This document shows, in pieces, positions 7,855-16,588 of a DNA stretch of 64,000 bases; the stretch's first letter is position 1, and each line of letters starts with the position of its first letter. The stretch is taken from NCBI RefSeq assembly GCF_030056815.1, contig NZ_JASHKR010000002.1, positions 62,001 through 126,000 of the forward strand, read 5' to 3'. Made by a program: the position numbers and the translations under genes. The notes beneath the pieces were generated by a model. The model did not search any database and was not told where the DNA came from. It was given only the letters and a program-made list of their open reading frames with translations. Source of the stretch: Rhodococcus sp. IEGM 1379 (GTDB taxonomy: Bacteria > Actinomycetota > Actinomycetes > Mycobacteriales > Mycobacteriaceae).

Positions 7855-9879
7855 TCAGCTGTGTGTGGGCTGGAGATACACGATCTCCTCGGTGATGGGA
7901 GCGTTGTCGTCGGGAGTTGGTTCCTGACGGCGACGCCACCAGATGGTGAAGGCAACAGCTCCGACCACCAGAAGGAACAGACCGGCTACTGCCAGCCAGA
8001 ATTTCGGTCCGTAGTAGCCGACCAGAACCATGCGCATTGCGTTGCGCGCCCAGGTCAGTGGCATCAGGGCGTGCAACCACTGCAGCGGCGCCGGCATCTG
8101 TTCGATCGGGTACACGGCGCCGAAGGCGAAGATCTGAATCATCAAGGCGCCCAGGGCGATGAACGTGCCATTGATCGGGCCGAATACGACAGTGAACAGT
8201 CGTCCCAATGCCACTGCTGCGCCGCCGACGAGAATCATGACGGCGATCATTGCGACGACGCTCGGCGGGTCCACATTCGCGATGGTCAGCGAAACTACTG
8301 ACAGAACCAGGGCCGCCACCAGAGTGACGAGTGCCGGAACGCGGTACCGACGCAGACCTTCTCGGACCACGGAGCTGTGTACTTGTTCCGAGCGACCTCG
8401 GCGTGGGCGAACCACGAACCAGGTCAGGATTCCGAACAGGAACAGGATCACAGACATGACCGCGGGTACTGCGCCCGGTCCGAATCCGGCGGCAGGATAG
8501 CTGTTTCGAGCATCGACTGAGACGGGTGCCGAGAGCAGGTTTGCGGTGGTGGAACGTTCCTCTTCGGTGAACTGCGGAACCTGGGCAGCACCATCGGTGA
8601 GTCCCTGAGCCAGTTCGTTGCTGCCGGCGTCCAACTCGCCGACGCCGGTGGACAACTCGCCCAGCCCATCGCGGAGTTCGATGCTGCCGGCTGCCAGCTG
8701 GCCGAGGCCGGAAGATAGTTCGTTCGCGCCGGAATCGAGTTGATGCGCGCCGGAGGAAAGCTCGCCGAGCCCACTGCTCAATTCGCCGACACCGGCTGCT
8801 GCTGCATTCAATCCGCCGCGGTAGTCGCTCTTCGGATCGGTGAGTTGGCTCGTGATTTCTCTGGCACCGTCACGCAGTTGGCCGAGTTGGCTGACGATGT
8901 CGTCTTCTGCCGGCTGCGCTGTCAGCGTGGCACGCAAACCGGACAGTGCATCGACGAGTCCGACGGATACGGGATCGCCCGCAAAGCGCAGTGAAGTGAT
9001 CAATGAATCGATCTGGCCGACTACCTGTCCGGACGAGCCGACGAGGTCGAGGATCGGGGTGGTCACCATGTCGACCACTTCGCTGATCTGGCCGGCGCCG
9101 GCGCCGAGCTCATCTGTTCCGGCGACCAACTGCGCCATGCCGGTATTCAGTTCCTTCGACCCGGCGGATGCCTCGTCTGCCCCGGCAGCAAGTTCGCCGG
9201 TGCCCGCTGCGAGTTCCTTCCCACCCTGGTTCGCCTCACCGAGGCCTGTCGCCAGTTCCTTGCTGCCGTCGTGGAGTTGCTTGGTGCCGGCCAATGCCTG
9301 GCCGGTGCCGTCGGAAAGCTGTTTCGCGCCGACTGCAGCTTCTCCGAATCCGGCGCCCAGATCGCCGAGGCCGACGAGGACCTGGTCGATGGACTGCTCG
9401 CCGATCGACTCGGAGACGGCCGAACGAACCTGTGCGATGACGCTTTCCCCGACGGGTGTTGCTACCAAGCTGTTGTAGTCGTTGTAGACCACCTGGAGCT
9501 GAGCTTTGCGGCCTGAACCTGTAGCGGCGCTTGCGACATCGGCACTGAAGTTCTCGGGGATTACCACCGAGAAGTAGAAGGTGCCGTCGTCGACGCCGTC
9601 CTTCGCCTCCTGGGCCGTCACAACCTTCCAGGCGACGTCACCACTGTCGACCAGTGCTGAGACCACCTCGGTTCCGGCTTCGAGGCGAGTTCCGTCGAGA
9701 TCGGTGCCGGCGTCGGCGTTGACGATAGCGACCGGCAATTGGTTCACGGTGTCGCCGGGGTTCCACAGCGCCCACATGTAGAACGCAGCCATCGAGAGAG
9801 GCGCAATAACGAGAACAGCGAGGATGGTGCGAATGAGGTGCGTTCGACGCGTAGAGGCGTCGGAAGCGGATGGCGACAC
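7855..9879 (-). CDS. YhgE/Pip family membrane protein
   Basis: This protein of about 674 residues has one transmembrane helix near the N-terminus (IRTILAVLVIAPLSMAAF), a large extracytoplasmic region and five or six helices at the C-terminus, the architecture of YhgE/Pip proteins related to ABC-2 permeases. The central region has many degenerate heptad-like repeats (ELAAGTGELAAGADEAS and similar), predicting a long helical stalk. Relatives include phage infection protein and type VII-associated EsaA; the cellular role is unclear. GTG 9879 is preferred because AGGAG lies eight bases before it; ATG 9960 is in frame. Two palindromes upstream suggest a repressor of the TetR type. Confidence 0.82.
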   Translation of the reverse strand: MSPSASDASTRRTHLIRTILAVLVIAPLSMAAFYMWALWNPGDTVNQLPVAIVNADAGTDLDGTRLEAGTEVVSALVDSGDVAWKVVTAQEAKDGVDDGTFYFSVVIPENFSADVASAATGSGRKAQLQVVYNDYNSLVATPVGESVIAQVRSAVSESIGEQSIDQVLVGLGDLGAGFGEAAVGAKQLSDGTGQALAGTKQLHDGSKELATGLGEANQGGKELAAGTGELAAGADEASAGSKELNTGMAQLVAGTDELGAGAGQISEVVDMVTTPILDLVGSSGQVVGQIDSLITSLRFAGDPVSVGLVDALSGLRATLTAQPAEDDIVSQLGQLRDGAREITSQLTDPKSDYRGGLNAAAAGVGELSSGLGELSSGAHQLDSGANELSSGLGQLAAGSIELRDGLGELSTGVGELDAGSNELAQGLTDGAAQVPQFTEEERSTTANLLSAPVSVDARNSYPAAGFGPGAVPAVMSVILFLFGILTWFVVRPRRGRSEQVHSSVVREGLRRYRVPALVTLVAALVLSVVSLTIANVDPPSVVAMIAVMILVGGAAVALGRLFTVVFGPINGTFIALGALMIQIFAFGAVYPIEQMPAPLQWLHALMPLTWARNAMRMVLVGYYGPKFWLAVAGLFLLVVGAVAFTIWWRRRQEPTPDDNAPITEEIVYLQPTHS

Positions 9880-9936
9880 TGTCAAGGCTCCTGTCGTTGA
9901 CCGGAGCGCAAGTGCGGTTGACGCCACGGCAAATGT

Positions 9937-9950
9937 TGGACGTATGTCCA
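9937..9950. promoter_or_regulatory. Palindrome 1 before the YhgE gene
   Basis: TGGACGTATGTCCA is a 14-bp near-perfect palindrome with arms TGGAC/GTCCA. It lies about 60 bases upstream of the preferred YhgE start and resembles TetR-family operators. No regulator gene for it is adjacent. Confidence 0.5.
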
Positions 9951-9984
9951 GCCGTGTCACAGTACAAAGAGATAGTCATCAGTG

Positions 9985-10000
9985 TGACCGTTTTCGGTCA
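9985..10000. promoter_or_regulatory. Palindrome 2 overlapping the YhgE -35 box
   Basis: TGACCG-TTTT-CGGTCA has perfect 6-bp arms. On the minus strand it overlaps TTGACC (10001-9996), a good -35 box, with a plausible GACTAT -10 about 18 bases further on. A protein bound here would block RNA polymerase. Confidence 0.55.
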
Positions 10001-10052
10001 ATTGGTGTGCCAGTGACGGACAATCTGAAACTGTAAATCGTGGCGTGGTCGA

Positions 10053-10682
10053 CTAGGCGGAGCAAACGGGTTGGCGGAGGATTGTTCGGAGCTTGGACGG
10101 AACTGTCTTGCGAGCGTCACTCAAGTAGATCTCATGGTGATCGCCGTTGAAGGTGAGTCCGTGTTCGGGCATGAATTCGTCGTGTAGCCGGGCGAGAGTA
10201 GGGGCTTCGTCGTCGTAGGCGCCGATATGCAGGATTTGTACGCTGCGGCCTTCGGTGAATGTGACCGGGCGCAACAGGTCGAGAGCCGGGAGATTTTTCT
10301 TGCCGGCGGCCGTAGCGTGGGCTTGCTCGATGTCTGCTCCGGTGATCCAGTCCGGCTGCGCAATCATCATCGTCCAGGCCCAATCGTCCTTGTCGCCGCC
10401 GACGAAGGCGTCCATGTCGGAGGCGCGCCACAGACCTTCGAGTGGTGCGACCACAAAATCTCGGCCTTGTGTCTTCTTGCTGGTGAATTTGAGCGTGTAG
10501 GCGACGGCGTACAAGGCCTCCACAGCGTCGGCGTACTCGGGCGATGTGTTCGGGTTTCCGTGTCCGTCGACTGCGATGTAGGTCAACTCGGGGACGTCGA
10601 CGAAAACGAAGGCCTTGGTGGTCGGCGTGTAAAGCTCCTTGTGCGCCTTCTTGCAGTCGTACTTGTCCATGGGCGGAGCCAT
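10053..10682 (-). CDS. GyrI-like small-molecule-binding protein
   Basis: This 209-residue protein starts MAPPMDKYDCKKAHKEL and matches stand-alone GyrI-like proteins (SOUL/AraC effector-binding fold) of actinobacteria. Recognisable parts are VPELTYIAVDGHGNPN, VVAPLEGLWRA and the C-terminal HEIYLSDARKTVPSKLRTIL. The fold binds small hydrophobic or cationic molecules; no HTH is attached. ATG 10682 is preceded by GAAAG; ATG 10670 is an alternative. A longer upstream frame to 10901 is antisense to the lipoprotein region and has no family character. Confidence 0.82.
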   Translation of the reverse strand: MAPPMDKYDCKKAHKELYTPTTKAFVFVDVPELTYIAVDGHGNPNTSPEYADAVEALYAVAYTLKFTSKKTQGRDFVVAPLEGLWRASDMDAFVGGDKDDWAWTMMIAQPDWITGADIEQAHATAAGKKNLPALDLLRPVTFTEGRSVQILHIGAYDDEAPTLARLHDEFMPEHGLTFNGDHHEIYLSDARKTVPSKLRTILRQPVCSA

Positions 10683-10710
10683 TCTGCTTTCTATCGGACG
10701 ACAAGCTGGA

Positions 10711-11205
10711 TCAGCAAGGGTTCGGTTCACCGATCTTGACTGCGGACAACACTGCTTCGATCTCCCCGAACGGGCTACCAGCTGACGGAGTTTGATCGAC
10801 GACGATCCAGTTCGAATCGACCACCTGGCGTCGGCCGGCGCCCGTCGCGTCTGCACTCCGGGAGAAGAAGACGCCGGCAGCCTGGATGGTGTCCTGCGCA
10901 TCTTGGAGATTCATGCACATGACGTCAGGCATCGTCGCGGGCGCTGCGGCAGGTGTCACGACCGGGGGTGCGGAGGGAGGCGGTGCAACAGGCGAGACGG
11001 CGGCAGTCGTTGCGACCGGGGCAGCTGTTGTCGTGGTGAGCAGCGCGCTGGTTGTTGTCGCCGGTGCCGCCGTCGTAGATGTGAGCTTGGTGTCTGCGCT
11101 TTCTCCGGAGCATGCAGTCAAGGCGGTCGCAGCAAACGCCGCGACGATCATGGTGCGTGTAACTGTGCTGGAGGTCTGAAAGCCGAGGGAGTATCTGGTG
11201 CGCAC
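10711..11205 (-). CDS. Secreted lipoprotein with PASTA-like domain
   Basis: The product of about 164 residues has an N-terminal hydrophobic segment ending in the lipobox LTAC (signal peptidase II, cysteine lipidated), a low-complexity Thr/Ala/Pro linker of about 60 residues, and a C-terminal domain starting MPDVMCMNLQDAQDTIQAAG that follows the PASTA pattern (PDV, DAQ, QTPSAG). PASTA domains bind peptidoglycan or its fragments. It probably sits on the outer face of the membrane in the wall. GTG 11205 with AAGGA upstream is preferred to ATG 11259. It is divergent from the DUF4185 gene. Confidence 0.75.
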   Translation of the reverse strand: MRTRYSLGFQTSSTVTRTMIVAAFAATALTACSGESADTKLTSTTAAPATTTSALLTTTTAAPVATTAAVSPVAPPPSAPPVVTPAAAPATMPDVMCMNLQDAQDTIQAAGVFFSRSADATGAGRRQVVDSNWIVVDQTPSAGSPFGEIEAVLSAVKIGEPNPC

Positions 11206-11262
11206 GAGGTAGTCCTTGTTTGAAGTGTTCCGAAGTAGGGAACTCCGAGAAAAATACACTTT

Positions 11263-11296
11263 AGATGAACGTGATCCGTTGCGGGTCCGTTCATCT
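11263..11296. promoter_or_regulatory. 9-bp inverted repeat in a divergent intergenic region
   Basis: AGATGAACG (11263-11271) and CGTTCATCT (11288-11296) form a perfect 9-bp inverted repeat with a 16-base spacer, between the divergent lipoprotein and DUF4185 genes. It could be a two-half-site operator or an RNA hairpin; the position favours an operator. Confidence 0.45.
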
Positions 11297-11364
11297 ATTT
11301 ATGTTGCCATGCAACGAAACTCGTAGATATGTCGGCCGACAGTTCGGAGGATGGATTGATATCG

Positions 11365-12525
11365 ATGGCGAAGTTGTCGGCGACAGCGGTTGCCTGTGTA
11401 GTCGCGTCCACCGCGTTACTCGGCGCGACCCACGCGCAAGCGTCGCCGTGGGACTGCAATGTCACAGGAAGTCTCGAGAAGTCGGGCGGGCCGACCAACC
11501 CGATTCCTTGGCTCAACGGAACCAACGGGAATCTTCCCGAATTGCAGGGTCGGACTTCGGCGGTCGAGTACATCACCGGCGCACTGAGCCCAAACCGGAC
11601 CGTCGAACGGTTCAATGTCCTGGGCACGGATCTCGGGATCATGTGGGACAACGGAGCTGGTCAGGTACTGACCGTGTTCGGCGACACCGTCGGCATCGGG
11701 TCGGATCTCCTCTGTGACGGAGTTGTGGGGGACTGGCGCAGCAACGTCCTGTTCCGCAGCGGCGACGGCAATCTGAGCGACGGCATGAATATCGACACCT
11801 CGCCTACGGACCGGCCGAATCGTTCTCGCGAAATCATCGGAAGCCTCAAGGTCACCGGCGTCGAGACCAGCAGCATCCCTACGACGGGTATTTCGGTGAA
11901 CGGAGTGCAGTACGTCAACTACATGTCGGTGCGGGCGTGGGGAGGATCAGGAGAATGGATCACCAACTTCTCGCAGATCGCGTCGTCGCACGACAACGGT
12001 GAGACGTGGCAGGTCGAACCGTCGTCGGCGCGCCCTAATCTGCCGTTGACCGGCAATGCCAATTTTCAGATGGGGTCCTTCGTCAAAGACGGTGGGTACG
12101 TCTACAACTTCGGGACGCCACCGGGTCGTTTCTCCGAAGCGAGGCTCTCGCGGGTGAAGGAAGAAGCGATCGTCGATGCGGCAGCCTACGAGTACTGGGA
12201 CGGAAAGGGTTGGGTACCAAACAATCCCGATGTTGCTGTGCCCGTTCTCGATGGTGATGTGAGTGAGCTGTCGGTGCAGTACAACAACTATCTGGGCAAA
12301 TTCGTCGCGATGTACTCCGATGCATCAGGCTCGCTGGTGTTGCGAACAGCGGATCAGTTGACCGGTCCGTGGAGTGCGTCCGACGTCGTGATCGGATCGG
12401 GCGCCGTCCCGGGTCTGTACGGTGCGTACATGCATCCGTGGTCACAGGGGCAGGATCTGTACTTTCTTGCCACTACCTGGTCGGACTACAACGTGATGCT
12501 GATGAGGACGACGCTGCAGAAATAG
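11365..12525 (+). CDS. Secreted DUF4185 beta-propeller-like protein
   Basis: This protein of about 386 residues starts with a signal peptide (MAKLSATAVACVVASTALLG, cleavage after ATHAQA) and continues with a DUF4185 domain. Typical segments are LGIMWDNGAGQVLTVFGDTV, a run rich in Trp, Asn and Gly, and VQYNNYLGKFVAMYSD near the end. DUF4185 proteins are exported by mycobacteria and rhodococci and look like glycosidase-type beta-propellers; no activity is established. ATG 11365 puts the signal peptide at the N-terminus; ATG 11329 would add 12 residues. Confidence 0.82.
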   Translation: MAKLSATAVACVVASTALLGATHAQASPWDCNVTGSLEKSGGPTNPIPWLNGTNGNLPELQGRTSAVEYITGALSPNRTVERFNVLGTDLGIMWDNGAGQVLTVFGDTVGIGSDLLCDGVVGDWRSNVLFRSGDGNLSDGMNIDTSPTDRPNRSREIIGSLKVTGVETSSIPTTGISVNGVQYVNYMSVRAWGGSGEWITNFSQIASSHDNGETWQVEPSSARPNLPLTGNANFQMGSFVKDGGYVYNFGTPPGRFSEARLSRVKEEAIVDAAAYEYWDGKGWVPNNPDVAVPVLDGDVSELSVQYNNYLGKFVAMYSDASGSLVLRTADQLTGPWSASDVVIGSGAVPGLYGAYMHPWSQGQDLYFLATTWSDYNVMLMRTTLQK

Positions 12526-12547
12526 TGTGCGTCGCTATCGTTGACCG

Positions 12548-13813
12548 GTGAGCACCGTCGACAACGCCCCTCAACTGATCTCGGCTCTACGCGACGTCCT
12601 GGTCGGGCCGCTACCCGAGATCGGGAGCCGGTTTTCGGCGCTGATCGCTGATACGGCACCACACTCGTCGCTCGTGATATTCACCCGCGAATGTACCGGT
12701 AGGCCGCGCAAAGTGGCCGGAGATCCAGCCGTCGTAGATCGGGTTACCATCGCTGAACTCGATCACCTTCGCAGCAGTCTTGCTGTAGGACAGACTTTTC
12801 GGGGTGTGATGACGGTTGCCGGTCGTGAGCGGGAGGTGTTCGCGATTCGCGATCGGACCGATACGTTGCTCGTGCTGACGCCGCGTGCTGCGGCCGCTCG
12901 GAACGCATCGCTCGCGGTCGTGGCGGCACTGTTCGGCGTAGTGGCGACAGGCATTCAATTGCAGGTTCGTAACGCCAGTCCGGCGTATCTGGCGGAGTCG
13001 AGAGCGGCGTCGTCGGAACGCGCACGCACGGTTGCCGAGATGACGGAAATCCATGTTGCGACGCTGGAAACCATTCTTGCCACGTTGCGCTCGGATGATC
13101 TCGACGACACTCGGGCGCGAACGTCCGCCCGTGAGACAACATCGTCGGCGTTGATCGGGTTGCGGTCAGCCGTCGACGTTCACCGTGAACTGGCAGAAGA
13201 AGCCATCACCACGGCGTTTGCGCGGATGCGAGGGGAGTTGCGCTCGTTGCTCAAACACCGCGAGATCGAATTGGAAATGGTGGAACCGCCCGTCGACGGC
13301 CGCGGCCTTCCCGGTGAAGTCGCGCACGGTGCGCGGGCAGTGGTGCGGGGCGCGGTGCTTGCCTTGGCCGACCAGCACACGCTGTCCCGGATTCGTGTGG
13401 CGTGGAGTGTGGACGGTTCTGCGCTGCTGCTCGATATTCGCGACGACGGCGGAGGCGAAGCGGATGTCGCCGACATCGAGCGTCAATTACGTTCTCGGGT
13501 AGAAACTTTGGGCGGCCGGATCGAGTCGGAATCGACGCCTGGTTGGGGTAGTCGAATCAGTGCTTCCCTTCCGCTCGACGTACACCTGGCGCTTCCGGTG
13601 GACCACACACTCGCGGAGTTGGCGCCGCGCGAATTCGAAGTGCTCGAGCATCTGGTCGCGGGGCGCCGCAACAAGGCGATCTCCGAACGTCTCGGAGTCA
13701 GTGAGAGCACGGTCAAGTTTCACGTTGCCGGAGTGCTGAAGAAGTTGGGCGTCGAGAACCGCGGTGCCGCCGCAGCCGTGGGTAGGGAAGCGGGCATCAA
13801 GTCCGCAAATTAG
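12548..13813 (+). CDS. Hybrid regulator: histidine-kinase-like ATPase fold plus LuxR HTH
   Basis: This 421-residue protein has an unusual order. Residues 1-145 look like a GAF-like sensory region with a short hydrophobic stretch (LAVVAALFGVVATG). A helical region follows (about 160-250), then a HATPase-like segment with DIRDDGGGEAD (G1-box-like) and GWGSRISASLPL (G2-like). A LuxR/NarL helix-turn-helix ends the protein (ELAPREFEVLEHLVAGRR, then KAISERLGVSESTVKFH). No clear phospho-acceptor histidine or N-box is visible, so kinase activity is doubtful; the ATPase fold may bind a nucleotide and control DNA binding directly. It starts at GTG 12548. The targets are unknown. Confidence 0.75.
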   Translation: MSTVDNAPQLISALRDVLVGPLPEIGSRFSALIADTAPHSSLVIFTRECTGRPRKVAGDPAVVDRVTIAELDHLRSSLAVGQTFRGVMTVAGREREVFAIRDRTDTLLVLTPRAAAARNASLAVVAALFGVVATGIQLQVRNASPAYLAESRAASSERARTVAEMTEIHVATLETILATLRSDDLDDTRARTSARETTSSALIGLRSAVDVHRELAEEAITTAFARMRGELRSLLKHREIELEMVEPPVDGRGLPGEVAHGARAVVRGAVLALADQHTLSRIRVAWSVDGSALLLDIRDDGGGEADVADIERQLRSRVETLGGRIESESTPGWGSRISASLPLDVHLALPVDHTLAELAPREFEVLEHLVAGRRNKAISERLGVSESTVKFHVAGVLKKLGVENRGAAAAVGREAGIKSAN

Positions 13814-13870
13814 ACAGATGACCAGGTAAAGCGCAGTCCGGTCGGTATCGCGTTTCGGCCACACTGTGGC

Positions 13871-13889
13871 TTAGGTATGCCAACCCTGG
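13871..13889 (+). promoter_or_regulatory. Candidate IdeR/DtxR iron box
   Basis: TTAGGTATGCCAACCCTGG keeps 12 of the 19 bases of the IdeR/DtxR consensus (TTAGGTTAGGCTAACCTAA) and lies about 60 bases before an iron ABC transporter gene, where iron repression is expected. The left half-site is perfect and the right half is degenerate. Confidence 0.5.
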
Positions 13890-13949
13890 GGGTAACATCA
13901 CCGACGAAGCGAGTCGGGAGTGGTCCCGGCCACTACAGGACGGATGGAT

Positions 13950-15005
13950 ATGCGCAAGCGATTCGGACGGATTTCAGGGATTGCGTTGGCTACGGCTGCA
14001 GTCTTGGCAGTTGCCGCGTGCTCGAGTTCGGATTCGGATTCGGACAAGACGACGGAAACCAGTGCAGCGGGTGCTCCCGAGTCGATCACGGTCTACAACG
14101 CCCAGCATGAGTCGCTAACCAAGGAGTGGGCCGACGCCTTCACCAAGGAGACCGGCATCAAGGTCGAGATGCGTCAGGGCAGTGACACCGAGCTCGGCAA
14201 TCAGTTGGTTGCCGAAGGTGACAAGTCGCCGGCTGATGTTTTCCTCACCGAGAACTCGCCCGCAATGACCCTCGTCGAGAACGCCGGTCTCTTCACCGAC
14301 GTGAAGGCTGACACCATCGCCCAGGTTCCCAGCGAGTACCGCCCGTCGAGTGGCAAGTGGACCGGCATCGCTGCGCGCTCCACAGTCTTCGCCTACAACA
14401 AGGACATGCTGACCGAAGATCAGCTGCCCAAGTCGCTCCTGGACTTGCAGAACCCGGAATGGAAGGACCGCTGGGCGGCTTCGCCTTCGGGAGCGGACTT
14501 CCAGGCGATCGTCAGTGCCCTCCTCGAACTCAAGGGTGAGGACGCGACCAAGGCATGGCTCGCAGGCATGAAGGACAACGTCCGCACGTACAAGGGCAAC
14601 GGCACGGTCATGAAGGCTGTCAACGCGGGCGAGATCCCCGGCGGCGTGATCTACCACTACTACTGGTTCGGCGATCAGGCCAAGACCGGTGAGAACAGCA
14701 AGAACGTCACGCTTCACTACTTCAAGAACGAAGATCCGGGCGCGTTCGTCAGCGTCTCCGGCGGCGGCGTTCTGAAGTCCAGCTCGAAGCAGGATGCAGC
14801 GCAGCAGTTCCTGAAGTTCGTCACCGGCAAGTCCGGCCAGGAAGTTCTGCAGAACGGTACGTCGTTCGAGTACACCGTCGGTAGCGATGTTCCGGCCAAC
14901 GCGAAGCTGGTTCCCCTGGCAGATCTGCAGGCGCCGAAGATCGATCCGGCGAAGCTGAACAGCCCGCAGGTGACGCAGCTGATGACCGAAGCTGGTCTGC
15001 TCTGA
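13950..15005 (+). CDS. Ferric iron ABC transporter substrate-binding lipoprotein
   Basis: The gene encodes about 351 residues. The start MRKRFGRISGIALATA leads into a lipobox VAAC, so the mature protein is a lipid-anchored binding protein. The body belongs to the FbpA/AfuA iron(III) group: ITVYNAQHESLTKEWADAF, PADVFLTENSPAM, NPEWKDRWAASP and GVIYHYYW, where the paired tyrosines near the C-terminal half are typical Fe(III) ligands. It would deliver ferric iron to the permease encoded next. ATG 13950 follows AGGA by nine bases; ATG 13944 is possible. The candidate IdeR box upstream fits iron repression. Confidence 0.9.
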   Translation: MRKRFGRISGIALATAAVLAVAACSSSDSDSDKTTETSAAGAPESITVYNAQHESLTKEWADAFTKETGIKVEMRQGSDTELGNQLVAEGDKSPADVFLTENSPAMTLVENAGLFTDVKADTIAQVPSEYRPSSGKWTGIAARSTVFAYNKDMLTEDQLPKSLLDLQNPEWKDRWAASPSGADFQAIVSALLELKGEDATKAWLAGMKDNVRTYKGNGTVMKAVNAGEIPGGVIYHYYWFGDQAKTGENSKNVTLHYFKNEDPGAFVSVSGGGVLKSSSKQDAAQQFLKFVTGKSGQEVLQNGTSFEYTVGSDVPANAKLVPLADLQAPKIDPAKLNSPQVTQLMTEAGLL

Positions 15006-15013
15006 ATCTCGGA

Positions 15014-16588
15014 TTGAAGGACCGCGTGCGGTCGGAGCGAGCGCAGGCTCGCACGACCGCACCGCGGAACCGACCCTCATTTCTCCTGGCCGTAACCGCC
15101 CTTCTGGTGGTTGCGGTTTCGTTCGTTCCACTGGGCTACGTGATCGCGCAGAGTATCGATACGGGCTGGGATACAGCTTCGGAGTTGCTGTTCCGGCCGC
15201 GGGTGCTCGAATTGCTGGTCAATACGGTGCAATTGGTGGTTGTGACCGTGCCCCTGTGTGTGATCGTCGGTGTTGTCGCCGCGTGGTTGGTGGAGCGAAC
15301 CCGTGTCTTCGGGGCCAAGATCTGGGCTGTTCTTCTTGCTGCCCCACTTGCCATTCCGGCGTTTGTCAACAGCTACTCCTGGGTGACGGCAATTCCATCG
15401 CTCGGAGGACTGCACGGCGGTGTGCTGATCGCGACGCTGTCGTACTTCCCGCTGGTCTACATTCCCGTCGCGGCGACCTTGCGACGGTTGGATCCTGCAG
15501 TGGAGGAATCCGCTCGCGCGCTCGGACTCGGCCCGTGGGCTGTGTTCTTCCGCGTTGTCGTGCCGCAGTTGCGGCTTGCTATCTCCGGTGGCGCACTGTT
15601 GGTTTCGCTGCATTTGCTTTCCGAGTACGGCGCCTTCGTGTTCATCCGGTTCGACACCTTCACCACCGCGATTTTCGAGCAGTACCAATCGACGTTCAAC
15701 GGCGCAGCCGCGACGATGCTCGCCGGCGTTTTGGTGCTGTTCTGCCTGACCCTCCTGGTGATCGAATCCGTCGTCCGGGGTAGCGCGCGATATGCGCGAA
15801 TCGGTTCCGGCTCGGCCAGGCGTATGACGCCGGCTGATCTGGGTTGGCGATACCAACCACTCGCTCTCGTCTTTCTTGCCGCGACGATCATTCTGTCCGT
15901 GGGTGTTCCGGTTGCGAGTGTTCTGCGGTGGACCGTTCTCGGCGGCCGTGACGTGTGGAAGTTCGACGAACTGGCGTCGGCGCTCGGTCAGACTTTGGGC
16001 TTCGGGCTTGCCGGTGCCGTGGTTACCTGTGTGCTCGCGTTCCCGATTGCCTGGATTTCGATTCGTCACCGAGGGCGCTTCAGCCGCTTCCTCGAAGGCG
16101 CAACGTACATTTCGAGTTCCTTGCCCGGCATTGTCGTCGCCTTGGCTTTGGTGACGGTCACCATCCGATACCTGCACCCGCTCTATCAGACCGTGGGTGT
16201 GGTCATCGCCGCCTATTGCCTGTTGTTCCTGCCGCGTGCGCTGGTGAATCTGAGAGTCGGACTGTCGCAGGCGCCGATGGGACTCGAGGAAGCGGCTCAG
16301 TCTCTGGGGATTTCACCGATCTCGGCGTTCTTCCGCGTCACCCTACGCCTCGCGGCTCCCGCGACCGCGGCGGGATGTGCTTTGGTCTTCCTCGGCATCG
16401 TGAACGAGTTGACTGCCACTCTGCTGCTCGCACCCACGGGAACTCGTACGCTGTCCATGCGGTTCTGGTCGCTGAGCAGCGAAATCGACTATGCCGCCGC
16501 CGCTCCGTACGCGCTCATGATGATCGTGCTGTCTCTGCCGATGACGTACCTGCTTTTCACTCAGTCCAAAAAGGTTGCCGGTCTATGA
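15014..16588 (+). CDS. Ferric iron ABC transporter permease (fused two-domain)
   Basis: The protein has about 524 residues and some twelve transmembrane segments in two homologous halves. Each half ends in an EAA-type coupling loop: EESARALGLGPWAVFFRVVV and EEAAQSLGISPISAFFRVTL. This duplicated layout is the FbpB/AfuB family that forms the membrane channel with a single polypeptide. The start is uncertain: TTG 15014 or GTG 15026, both close to the previous stop; neither has an ideal ribosome site. The stop overlaps the ATPase start (ATGA), so the three genes form one operon. Confidence 0.88.
   Translation: MKDRVRSERAQARTTAPRNRPSFLLAVTALLVVAVSFVPLGYVIAQSIDTGWDTASELLFRPRVLELLVNTVQLVVVTVPLCVIVGVVAAWLVERTRVFGAKIWAVLLAAPLAIPAFVNSYSWVTAIPSLGGLHGGVLIATLSYFPLVYIPVAATLRRLDPAVEESARALGLGPWAVFFRVVVPQLRLAISGGALLVSLHLLSEYGAFVFIRFDTFTTAIFEQYQSTFNGAAATMLAGVLVLFCLTLLVIESVVRGSARYARIGSGSARRMTPADLGWRYQPLALVFLAATIILSVGVPVASVLRWTVLGGRDVWKFDELASALGQTLGFGLAGAVVTCVLAFPIAWISIRHRGRFSRFLEGATYISSSLPGIVVALALVTVTIRYLHPLYQTVGVVIAAYCLLFLPRALVNLRVGLSQAPMGLEEAAQSLGISPISAFFRVTLRLAAPATAAGCALVFLGIVNELTATLLLAPTGTRTLSMRFWSLSSEIDYAAAAPYALMMIVLSLPMTYLLFTQSKKVAGL

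Noticed and set aside
9081-9380. Repeated G/C-rich segments in the YhgE gene seen as a DNA repeat array
   Set aside because: They are degenerate coding repeats that specify the helical stalk, not a DNA-level repeat element.
14115-15131. 338-codon minus-strand open frame under the iron-binding protein gene
   Set aside because: Antisense shadow of a clear substrate-binding protein.
15077-16177. 366-codon minus-strand open frame under the iron permease gene
   Set aside because: Composition is charged and repetitive without domains; the plus strand has an obvious permease.
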